Position numbers and translations under genes: made by a program. DNA of 48,261 bases, from assembly GCA_035525375.1 (NCBI GenBank), contig DATLEI010000103.1, positions 1 through 48,261 of the forward strand, given 5' to 3'. The notes under the pieces are model-generated. The model had not been told where the DNA came from, searched no databases, and saw only the letters and a program-made list of their open reading frames with translations. This stretch comes from JALZBN01 sp035525375 (GTDB taxonomy: Bacteria; Actinomycetota; Acidimicrobiia; Acidimicrobiales; AC-14). Below are positions 8,901 through 14,804 of the stretch, piece by piece. Numbering within the stretch: position 1 is the first letter of the stretch; every line of letters begins with the position of its first letter.

Positions 8901-9018
8901 CGATGCAGTCACCGGTGGGCGCTTCGGCGCGACACCCGGCGCGTGGTGTGGGCGTTGCGACTTTCAGTCCTTCTGTCCGGCCGGGAAATCGTGGCTGCGA
9001 GCGACGATGGAGGCGTGA
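5947..9018 (+). CDS. AdnB-like UvrD/Rep-type helicase-nuclease subunit
   Basis: Second subunit of the probable AdnAB complex, expected to supply ATP-driven translocation plus one nuclease. The 1023-residue protein has an intact SF1A motor: Walker A A-G-A-G-A-G-K-T-T (35-43), L-L-D-E-Y-Q-D-T-N (about 243-251), G-D-D-M-Q-S-I-Y-G-F-R-G-A (about 278-290), M-T-I-H-Q-A-K-G-L-E-F and R-L-L-Y-V-A-C-T-R-A. The C-terminal PD-(D/E)XK nuclease shows H-R-W-I-E, G-R-I-D-A-V and L-V-D-F-K-T-G (near 912). Cysteines near 797 and 1000-1010 (C-G-R-C-D-F-Q-S-F-C) form the iron-sulfur clasp. The ATG at 5947 overlaps the upstream stop (ATGA). A plain UvrD-family paralogue is the alternative reading. Confidence 0.87.
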   Translation: MTPPPSTLTPEPLLTLTPEQQTAVGAPLTPLLLVAGAGAGKTTVVGRRILHVVEKNLARADEVLGLTFTNKAAHHLKKVVREVLGPDAGVTIGTYHSFGASLVADNLLELGLDTASRVLDHAESWQLLFAVFDEFRFERRRTLSPQLLLRDALNLASRCADHLVPIDVVLADSIDLMANARWKGMKETAAMRAELCQVVAAYQRRKKERNLLDYGDQIALAVQLLTDNPAVAEECRRQHRVVLLDEYQDTNFAQRRMLQLLYPASGEVSGAPAITAVGDDMQSIYGFRGAHLLNIFKFTEHFPPAATLPLQTTFRFGPALVELANRIQGQVSEALPKKLEAAPGAPATKIECFLAADDASEAEAIAGDLAGRGVPWAANAILCRKRRLIGPIVVALLEHNVPVEVVGGSGLLSRPEVVDVVAWLEVLADPSLAVPLLRILQGPEYRLGLRDLAALARHMRTMRERAGDGDIALIDAAGEVDQVPDLSDDARARIESFCARRAALASAADSQTLVTLVETVVRETGLWAATTPVEGENLLRFLDLASHFDPVEGESGLRAFVEYLQLLTDAEEDLAEAHASGTDAVQVMTIHQAKGLEFPFVYVPGLAGSKGPSRIFPDSRSGENALGNSSALPWWLREDEGIPFPNDAASKSEIDEFIKMRRIEEEWRLLYVACTRAQNQLVCSAAHWYRGALEPQGPSPFYEFIRDQADIVTERFSQEPAEVAPHVVAMQSQRDAAVASASAGAASAGNYVAPVAPVPVLPTGQLRFDGSAAVGQGGPARAAPSALSVTALVTYARCPKEFYWSVVRPRPRRASGAARVGTQVHRWIEERSGRQLTLIEPEADVLLDGPDPDELPAEPGVVARLKQSFLASVWAALDPVRVEAPFTLVAGGHVVRGRIDAVYERDGRLELVDFKTGRLPSAGDQSASVQLDLYGLAAVDTWRADPDRIRTTYCYLRADRPPVVESVDWTAATLDKVRADLSASLDAVTGGRFGATPGAWCGRCDFQSFCPAGKSWLRATMEA

Positions 9019-9527
9019 CCGGCGCGCGCGATGAGTTGCTCGTCCTCTACGACTCCGCACTTCCTCTCGTGTACGGATATCTGCTGCCCCGCTGCGGTAG
9101 CAAGGCGCTCGCTGACGACCTCACATCGGTGACCTTCCTGGCCGCGGTCGACGCCACCCGCAGCGGCGAACCACCCCGGATGGGCGTTCCGTGGATCATC
9201 GGCGTGGCACGAAACAAGCTCCTCGACCACTGGCGCCATCAATACCGGGACGAACGCCGGCGGCGAGCCGTTGCCGATGACCCTCCCCTGGTCGACGACC
9301 CGTGGGACGTCGAACTCGATATCGTCCTAGCCCACGAGGTGCTCCAACAGCTGGAGCCGCATCACCGGGCCGCGCTCACGCTCCGCTACCTCGACGACCT
9401 CCCCGTTCCGCGAGTAGCGGCACTGCTCGAACGCTCGGTGCACGCGACCGAGGTCCTGTTGGTGCGGGCGCGCGCCGCGTTCCGGCGCGCCTACCGGATG
9501 CCAACCGGGGAGGAGTCCGATGTCTGA
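9015..9527 (+). CDS. ECF-type RNA polymerase sigma factor
   Basis: The 170-residue sigma-70-family protein has region 2 in the first 80 residues (L-Y-G-Y-type N-terminal helix, D-D-L-T-S-V-T-F, W-I-I-G-V-A-R-N-K-L-L-D-H-W-R, typical of the -10 recognition helix) and region 4 near the end (L-E-P-H-H-R-A-A-L-T-L-R-Y-L-D-D-L ... V-A-A-L-L-E-R-S-V-H-A-T-E). The GTG at 9015 overlaps the AdnB-like stop (GTGA), so translation is probably coupled. The next gene starts 8 bp before this one ends. No anti-sigma gene is adjacent; the downstream VOC gene is the only candidate partner. Confidence 0.88.
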   Translation: MTGARDELLVLYDSALPLVYGYLLPRCGSKALADDLTSVTFLAAVDATRSGEPPRMGVPWIIGVARNKLLDHWRHQYRDERRRRAVADDPPLVDDPWDVELDIVLAHEVLQQLEPHHRAALTLRYLDDLPVPRVAALLERSVHATEVLLVRARAAFRRAYRMPTGEESDV

Positions 9528-10374
9528 CCCGTTCGAGGCCTTGCACTCCCCGATCGTGCCGACCGATCCCGACCCCGCGTTCGCCGCGGATCTGCGTGCC
9601 CGCGTCAGTGAGGCATTCGACAAACGTGAAGCCATCACCCCGCCCGCGTCGCCGAGGACGGCCACCGGTCCGCGCCACGGCGACATCGGTTACGTGTCGC
9701 TGTGGGTGCCCGACGTCGAGCGCGCCGGCGCGTTCTTCTCAACCGTGCTCGGTTGGCAGTACACGCCAATCGGCGCACGGCAGGGTCGCCAGGTTGAGGG
9801 CAGCGCACCGCCGCATGGGATATGGGGCGAACAGGAGCGAAGCACCTTGTTCCTGTGCTTCACCGTTGAAGACGTCGACGAGACGCTCGAGCGCGTCCGC
9901 GATGCCGGTGGCCAGGCCGGCGCGCCGCAGGACGCGCCCCACGGACGGGCCGCCGACTGCCTCGACGATCAGGGCACACCCTTCGCGTTGGTCTCCAGCG
10001 GGGGCTCCGGAGCTGGTGGTCAGCGAGGACCGGCCAACGGTGAGCGCCATGGCGACCTGGCCTACATCACCATGGAAGTGGTCGACTCGGTGCGGGCCCG
10101 GGCCTTCTACGGGTCGGTGCTCGATTGGCGGTTCGGTCCCGGTTCGGTCACCGACGGCTGGGGTGTCGACGACGTGGTGCCCATGGTGGGGATCGTGGGC
10201 CAGCAGCCCACTGCGACTGTCGTGCCCATGTACCGGGTCGACGACGTCGATGCTGCGGCGGCGCGCGTTCGGGCCGCCGGGGGGTCGGGCGACGACCCGG
10301 CGCGCCAGCCCTACGGCGTCACCACCGCCTGCCTCGACGACCAGGGCACCCGCTTCTGGCTCGGCCAGCTCTAG
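9520..10374 (+). CDS. Double-domain VOC (glyoxalase/bleomycin-resistance fold) protein
   Basis: The 284-residue protein has two vicinal-oxygen-chelate domains (about 55-165 and 178-284), each starting H-G-D-I/L-x-Y and containing a paired beta-alpha-beta unit (V-E-R-A-G-A-F-F-S-T-V-L-G-W; V-R-A-R-A-F-Y-G-S-V-L-D-W). Each ends with C-L-D-D-Q-G-T-x-F. The first 35 or so residues form a separate Asp/Pro-rich segment (D-P-F-E-A-L, D-P-D-P-A-F-A-A-D-L-R-A-R) of a kind that, in my recollection, precedes VOC proteins paired with sigma factors in actinobacteria. It overlaps the ECF sigma gene by 8 bp. Substrate unknown. It could act as a dioxygenase-like enzyme, a binding protein or a sensor for the sigma factor. 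Confidence 0.85.
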   Translation: MSDPFEALHSPIVPTDPDPAFAADLRARVSEAFDKREAITPPASPRTATGPRHGDIGYVSLWVPDVERAGAFFSTVLGWQYTPIGARQGRQVEGSAPPHGIWGEQERSTLFLCFTVEDVDETLERVRDAGGQAGAPQDAPHGRAADCLDDQGTPFALVSSGGSGAGGQRGPANGERHGDLAYITMEVVDSVRARAFYGSVLDWRFGPGSVTDGWGVDDVVPMVGIVGQQPTATVVPMYRVDDVDAAAARVRAAGGSGDDPARQPYGVTTACLDDQGTRFWLGQL

Positions 10375-10404
10375 CCTCGGCCGGCGGCGCCCCTGCAGCC
10401 ACCC

Positions 10405-10440
10405 GAATACCTGACTGGTTAGGTCGGGATTGGGGTATTC
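10405..10440. promoter_or_regulatory. Nested dyad / possible leaderless promoter upstream of DUF4395 gene
   Basis: GAATACC (10405-10411) faces GGTATTC (10434-10440). Nested inside is an imperfect dyad CCTGACT-GGTT-AGGTCGGG (10410-10428), which resembles the symmetric sites of Rrf2-family regulators. TATTCT at 10436 could be a -10 element only a few bases from the ATG at 10449, and I see no good ribosome-binding site, so a leaderless transcript is possible. All of this is inferred from symmetry and spacing. Confidence 0.3.
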
Positions 10441-10448
10441 TTGAGCTG

Positions 10449-10964
10449 ATGGCTGATCGACTCTTCTCCTTTCCCGACCCGGTCAACGAGGTGTCGGCTC
10501 GCCTCGTCGCCGGCGGGGTAGTGCTGATGAGCCTGGCCGCAATCGCCTTCGACCTCCCTTGGCTAACCGTTGTCATCGCCTATGGCTTCGTGGCTCGCGT
10601 CCTCACCGGTCCGACCTTGAGTCCCCTCGGTCAGCTCGTGACCAGAGTGATCACTCCTCGAGTCGCCGCTCCCGCCAAACTGGTCCCCGGACCCCCGAAG
10701 CGCTTCGCCCAGGGCATGGGTGCGGTGATGTCGGTGACCGCTGCAGTGCTGGCGCTGGGCTTCGGCGCGCGAGGCGCCGCCTACGTCCTCCTCGGCCTGC
10801 TCGTCGCCGCCGCCACCTTGGAGTCGGTCTTCGCCTTCTGCCTCGGGTGCCGCATTTTCGCCATCCTCATGCGCGCCGGCGTCATCCCCGAGTCGGTGTG
10901 TGAGCGGTGTAACGACCTCGGCGCGTCCTTCCAGACCTTGAGCCGCGCCAGCAGTTCCTCGTAA
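10449..10964 (+). CDS. DUF4395 family membrane protein
   Basis: The 171-residue protein begins F-S-F-P-D-P-V-N-E-V-S-A-R, a start typical of DUF4395 proteins. It has four likely membrane segments (about 20-38, 39-52, 92-110, 112-130). A conserved cysteine motif F-C-L-G-C-R is followed by C-E-R-C-N-D near residues 150-155. Such pairs suit thiol or sulfur chemistry or metal binding. Members of this family are often found beside thioredoxin or sulfurtransferase genes, but none is adjacent here. The ATG at 10449 was chosen because residues before it are not family-like. The stop at 10962-10964 abuts the convergent surE stop with no gap. Confidence 0.8.
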   Translation: MADRLFSFPDPVNEVSARLVAGGVVLMSLAAIAFDLPWLTVVIAYGFVARVLTGPTLSPLGQLVTRVITPRVAAPAKLVPGPPKRFAQGMGAVMSVTAAVLALGFGARGAAYVLLGLLVAAATLESVFAFCLGCRIFAILMRAGVIPESVCERCNDLGASFQTLSRASSSS

Positions 10965-11789
10965 CTACGGAAGCGGACGGACCGGCGCGGGGGAGCCGAC
11001 AAGCCCGCTCAGGTCGGCGGCAGTGTCTTCGGACACCGACCGCAGCGCCGTCACCGTTGTCCATCCGTCGGCCAGTAAGGCGGCGTCGGTTTCCGGTTCC
11101 TGGGTGGCGTCGTACTCCTCGAAACGGAGGATGACGTGCCCCTCGGCGCGCTCGACAATGCTGGTCTCGACCGCGCCGAAGCTGGCCAGCGGCGCGGCGC
11201 GTATTCCGCGGACGATTTCCGGCGGGCCGCTGGGCACATTGACGTTGAGCGTCACGATCGATCGGGTACGGGCGTCGAGTGCCCAGGGGATCACGCGCCG
11301 GGCGACATCGACCGCGGCACGGTAATCCCCCCCGCTCAGAGGGCCGCTTGGGCCCTCAGGTTTGTCGGCGATACCAATGGAAAAGGCTACGGCCGAGCAG
11401 TGGCTGGTCACTGCCGTGAGTGCGGCGCCGACGGTGCCGGAGTGCAACACAGAATGTCCGGTGTTGGGGCCATCGTTGATTCCCGACAGCACCAGGTCGG
11501 GCGCGGGGCCGAAGGCGCCGTTCATTCCGGCGCGCACGATCATGGCCGGCGCGGCTTCGACGGCCAGCACCTTCACGCCCGGCAGGGCAACGAACGTACG
11601 CTCCTCGATGAGCAACCGACCCTCCTCACGGACGCCTGCAAGTGATGCTGACACTCCACTGACGTTGGATGCCGGCGCAGCGACCAGCACCTCCAAGCCC
11701 AGCTCGTGGGCCACTGCGGCAAGGGCGGCGATGCCCTCACTCTCGACACCGTCGTCGTTGGTTACGAGTACTCGCGCTGGTGTGGTCAT
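10965..11789 (-). CDS. surE: 5'/3'-nucleotidase SurE
   Basis: Divalent-metal-dependent phosphatase acting on nucleoside 5'- and 3'-monophosphates. The 274-residue protein begins with the diagnostic R-V-L-V-T-N-D-D-G-V-E-S-E-G, whose two Asp bind metal. It continues with A-P-A-S-N-V-S-G-V-S-A-S (metal-ligand Ser) and S-G-I-N-D-G-P-N-T-G-H-S-V-L-H-S-G-T-V-G-A-A (metal-ligand Asn and substrate loop). The internal ATG at 11789 is preferred because it puts the nucleotidase motif near the N-terminus; the longer in-frame start would run into the divergent YdeI-like gene. Starts are 46 bp apart. Confidence 0.92.
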   Translation of the reverse strand: MTTPARVLVTNDDGVESEGIAALAAVAHELGLEVLVAAPASNVSGVSASLAGVREEGRLLIEERTFVALPGVKVLAVEAAPAMIVRAGMNGAFGPAPDLVLSGINDGPNTGHSVLHSGTVGAALTAVTSHCSAVAFSIGIADKPEGPSGPLSGGDYRAAVDVARRVIPWALDARTRSIVTLNVNVPSGPPEIVRGIRAAPLASFGAVETSIVERAEGHVILRFEEYDATQEPETDAALLADGWTTVTALRSVSEDTAADLSGLVGSPAPVRPLP

Positions 11790-11835
11790 CGGCCTCCGAT
11801 CCTCGCACGACCGGCGATAGCGTTCGCGCCGCGCC

Positions 11836-12429
11836 ATGGATCCGATCTTCTTCGCCAACCCCGCCGAGTTCCGCGAGTGGCTCGCGGCGAATGCCGGTAC
11901 CGCAACCGAGATCCAGGTCGGCTACTACCGGGTTGCAACTGGCCGACCTTCGATGACGTGGGCGCAGTCCGTCGACGAAGCGCTGTGTGTCGGATGGATC
12001 GACGGCGTACGGCGCGGGATCGACGACGAGCGCTACACCATCCGGTTCACGCCCCGGAAACCGACGAGCAAGTGGAGCGCGGTCAACGTGCGCCGGGTCG
12101 CCGAGCTCACCGCCGAAGGCCGGATGCAACCGGCTGGTCTGGCCGCATTCGAGCGCCGTAACCCCGACATCGAGCCCTACTCCTATGGGCAGCAGAAGAA
12201 TGCGGAGCTCGATCCCGAGGCGGAAAGGACGTTCCGCCGGAACCGCAAGGCGTGGAGGTTCTTTCAGTCCCAACCGCCCGGCTACCGACGCACAGCCATC
12301 CACTGGGTGACCAGCGCCAAACGTGCCGAGACCCGTCAGCGCCGTCTCGCGACCTTGATCGAGGACTCGGCCCGCGGCGAACGGCTCCGCAACCTGTTCC
12401 GCTCCCCGCCGACAGGCCGGCCGGGTTAG
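11836..12429 (+). CDS. YdeI/OmpD-associated family protein
   Basis: The 197-residue protein has the YdeI-like layout: an N-terminal F-F-x-N-x-x-E-F-R-E-W-L helix, Q-V-G-Y-Y-R, W-A-Q-S-V-D-E-A-L-C-V-G-W-I-D-G (about 42-58), R-F-T-P-R-K-P-T-S-K-W-S-A-V-N, then a helical C-terminus rich in Arg (F-F-x-S-Q-P-P-G-Y-R-R-T-A-I-H-W-V, A-K-R-A-E-T-R-Q-R-R-L). The family is widespread in soil and environmental bacteria. It has been linked to bacteriocin protection or general stress, but no reaction is established. Cytosolic, no signal peptide. The stop codon overlaps that of the convergent HD gene (shared TTAG). Confidence 0.85.
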   Translation: MDPIFFANPAEFREWLAANAGTATEIQVGYYRVATGRPSMTWAQSVDEALCVGWIDGVRRGIDDERYTIRFTPRKPTSKWSAVNVRRVAELTAEGRMQPAGLAAFERRNPDIEPYSYGQQKNAELDPEAERTFRRNRKAWRFFQSQPPGYRRTAIHWVTSAKRAETRQRRLATLIEDSARGERLRNLFRSPPTGRPG

Positions 12430-13112
12430 GTGGGGTCGGCGGCCAACTCGGCGTTGAGCAACTCGATTTCGGCTACCGTGCGCGCCAGCTCCGCGGCGAG
12501 GCCAATCGGCACGTTGGGCACCAGGGACACGAACGTGTCGGCCAACGTGCGGTAGTACCAGAGCTGGTCGGACTCACCTCGGCCGAAGCGGTCCCAGACC
12601 GAGAGGCCCTCCTGGCGCAGGTCGCTCAGTATCGAACGGGCGTTGTGCAGCTTGTCGCACGCCGACACGAGGAGCACCGCCGGCGGCTGGTCGACGAGAT
12701 GGGCGATATAGGCCTGCTTGCGCGCCGACCAGTCGGGCTTCTGCGTGCCGCTCGGCACACTGGCGTCAGAACAGGCCTCGACGATGGCGAGGGCCTCCTC
12801 ACCGAACTCCACTCGGAGGAACTCGGCGTGCTCGCTGCCGCAATCCTCGATGCAGTCGTGCAGCAACGCGCCGATGGCCGCGGTCTCGTCGCCATGGTGC
12901 TCGAGGACCAGGCTCGCCACCCCGACCAGGTGGCTGAGGTAGGGCACGCCCGAACCCTTGCGCACCTGGCGACGGTGGACGCTGGCGGCGTAGAGCAACG
13001 CCTTGTCGAAGCGGGATCCGAGCAACGGCGCGCCGGAGTCGTTTCGCGGCGCATAGGGCGGACCGGTGGTGACAGCCACCGCGACTTGCTCCCCGTCTGT
13101 CATGCCAACCAC
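12426..13112 (-). CDS. SpoT/MESH1-like HD-domain phosphohydrolase
   Basis: About 228 residues of a single HD hydrolase domain like the (p)ppGpp hydrolase half of RelA/SpoT: A-A-S-V-H-R-R-Q-V-R-K-G-S-G-V-P-Y-L-S-H-L-V-G-V-A, then A-L-L-H-D-C-I-E-D-C (the HD-ED pair) and a helical tail with D-K-L-H-N-A-R. No synthetase or TGS/ACT domain follows, so it resembles a small alarmone hydrolase acting alone. Substrate is inferred; other nucleotide pyrophosphates are possible. Start: GTG at 13112 has GGAGG 4 bp upstream, while ATG at 13103 is the alternative with 13-bp spacing. It is divergent from the MFS gene. Confidence 0.82.
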   Translation of the reverse strand: MVGMTDGEQVAVAVTTGPPYAPRNDSGAPLLGSRFDKALLYAASVHRRQVRKGSGVPYLSHLVGVASLVLEHHGDETAAIGALLHDCIEDCGSEHAEFLRVEFGEEALAIVEACSDASVPSGTQKPDWSARKQAYIAHLVDQPPAVLLVSACDKLHNARSILSDLRQEGLSVWDRFGRGESDQLWYYRTLADTFVSLVPNVPIGLAAELARTVAEIELLNAELAADPT

Positions 13113-13131
13113 GGTGCCTCCATTCGCAATG

Positions 13132-13143
13132 CACCCTAGGGTG
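13132..13143. promoter_or_regulatory. CACCCTAGGGTG palindrome between divergent HD and MFS genes
   Basis: A perfect 12-bp palindrome, extended imperfectly by TG/TG flanks, placed between the starts of the HD hydrolase (13112) and the drug exporter (13175). Exporters of this type are commonly controlled by a TetR-like repressor binding such a site, but no regulator gene is adjacent. Confidence 0.4.
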
Positions 13144-13174
13144 TGCACCGACTTTTCAGAAAGTGGAGGGGCCA

Positions 13175-14743
13175 ATGGACCGAGTCGACGAATCCGCCAT
13201 CCAGCGCCGCCGCTGGGCGATCCTCGGCGTTTTATCCCTCAGCGTGTTTCTCGCCGTCGTTGACAACACCATCGTCAACGTTGCCTTACCGAGCATGAGC
13301 GACCAGCTCGATGCCTCCAACAGCGAGTTGCAGTGGATTGTCGATGCGTACTCACTCGTGTTCGCCGGACTCCTACTCATCGGCGGAAGTCTGGGCGACC
13401 GTTTCGGACGCAAGGGTGCCCTGCAGCTCGGCGTTCTCGCCTTCGCCCTGTTCTCCGTGTTCGCGGGCCTCGCCGAATCAACTGGCACCTTGATCCTGGC
13501 CCGTGCGCTGATGGGCATGGCTGCGGCCTTCATCTTCCCGGCGACGCTCGCGATCCTCACCAACGTCTTCACCGACGATAAGGAGCGCGCCGCGGCCATC
13601 GGCGTGTGGACCGGCGTCGTCGGTCTCGCTGTCGCCCTGGGCCCGTTGACCGGTGGCGCATTGCTCCAGCATTACTGGTGGGGATCGATCTTCTTCGTGA
13701 ACCTTCCCGTGGCCGCCCTGTCGCTGGGCCTGGCGGCATGGTTGGTACCCACCAGCCGCGACCCGGCGGCACCTCACCTCGATTTCGTCGGCTTCGTCTT
13801 GTCCGCCATCGGCATCGTCGCCCTCGTGTACACGACGATCGAGGCGCCCGGCCGGGGTTGGCTCGAACCGATCACTATCGGCGGCTACGTGGTCGCCGTG
13901 GTCGTGCTGGCGGCGTTCGCGATGTGGGAGCGACGCACACCCGAACCGATGCTCGACGTGACGCTGTTCAGCAACATCCGCTTCAGCGCTGCCAGCTTCT
14001 CGATCACCGTGTCGTTTTTCGCCCTGTTCGGTTTCATCTTCCTCATCACCCAGTACTTCCAGCTGATCCGGGGCTACGACACCCTCTCGGCCGGAGTGCA
14101 CACGCTGCCCTTTGCAATCGCCACCGGTGCTGTCGCTCCGCTCGCGCCGGCCCTCGCGTACCGGCTCGGCACCAAGATCGTCGTTCCCGCCGGGCTCTTA
14201 CTCATGGCCGCAGGCTTCTTCGTGGCCGCGACCCTTGACATCAACACCGCCTACGTCGGCCCGGTCCTGATCTCGATGGTGCTGATAGCCATCGGACTCG
14301 GCTTCGTGGCCGCGCCGTCGACGGCGGCGATTTTGGCGGTCCTGCCGCCGGCCAAGGCAGGGGTCGGGTCGGCCGTCAACGACGTCACCCGGGAGCTCGG
14401 TGGGGCCTTCGGTGTGGCCGTGGTGGGCGCCGTCTTCTCGTCGATCTACGGACCGCATCTGCTCGATCGGCTGCGGGGTCTGAACTTGCCGAAGGAGGCT
14501 TTGGGGCCGGCCAGCGAGTCGACCGCCGAGGCCCTGAAGCTGGCGGGCGGCATGCCCGGTGAGATTGCAGGGACGATCGTGCACGCGGCCCAGACCTCGT
14601 TCATCGAAGGGTTCAGTCGCGGTTCGATCGTGTGTGGGGTCGTCGTCATGCTGGGAGCCGTCTTCGCCTTCCTCGTCTTGCCCCGGCGCTTGCCCGACGT
14701 GACCGCAATAGCTCAACCCGAATCTGAGCCCGCGCCGGCGTAG
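13175..14743 (+). CDS. MFS transporter, DHA2 (EmrB/QacA) family
   Basis: The 522-residue integral membrane protein is predicted to have 14 helices and export drugs or other amphipathic compounds with proton antiport. N-terminal signature L-A-V-V-D-N-T-I-V-N-V-A-L-P is the 14-helix family's motif D1 with its membrane Asp. Motif A is L-G-D-R-F-G-R-K. Motif C is G-V-V-G-L-A-V-A-L-G-P-L-T-G-G, the antiporter motif. A QxxWxVDAY-like element (L-Q-W-I-V-D-A-Y-S-L) follows helix 1. The ATG at 13175 has an excellent GTGGAGGGG ribosome-binding site; an in-frame GTG at 13163 lies inside it. Substrate unknown. Confidence 0.92.
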   Translation: MDRVDESAIQRRRWAILGVLSLSVFLAVVDNTIVNVALPSMSDQLDASNSELQWIVDAYSLVFAGLLLIGGSLGDRFGRKGALQLGVLAFALFSVFAGLAESTGTLILARALMGMAAAFIFPATLAILTNVFTDDKERAAAIGVWTGVVGLAVALGPLTGGALLQHYWWGSIFFVNLPVAALSLGLAAWLVPTSRDPAAPHLDFVGFVLSAIGIVALVYTTIEAPGRGWLEPITIGGYVVAVVVLAAFAMWERRTPEPMLDVTLFSNIRFSAASFSITVSFFALFGFIFLITQYFQLIRGYDTLSAGVHTLPFAIATGAVAPLAPALAYRLGTKIVVPAGLLLMAAGFFVAATLDINTAYVGPVLISMVLIAIGLGFVAAPSTAAILAVLPPAKAGVGSAVNDVTRELGGAFGVAVVGAVFSSIYGPHLLDRLRGLNLPKEALGPASESTAEALKLAGGMPGEIAGTIVHAAQTSFIEGFSRGSIVCGVVVMLGAVFAFLVLPRRLPDVTAIAQPESEPAPA

Positions 14744-14804
14744 GCCGGCCCAGAGCGACTGTCACACCGGCGCGCCATACTCCTGCCGGGGAGGTCATTT
14801 CGGC

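Noticed and set aside
10125..10448. N-terminal extension of the DUF4395 protein by 108 residues
   Set aside because: The extension is the VOC gene read in another frame; DUF4395 homology begins at the ATG at 10449.
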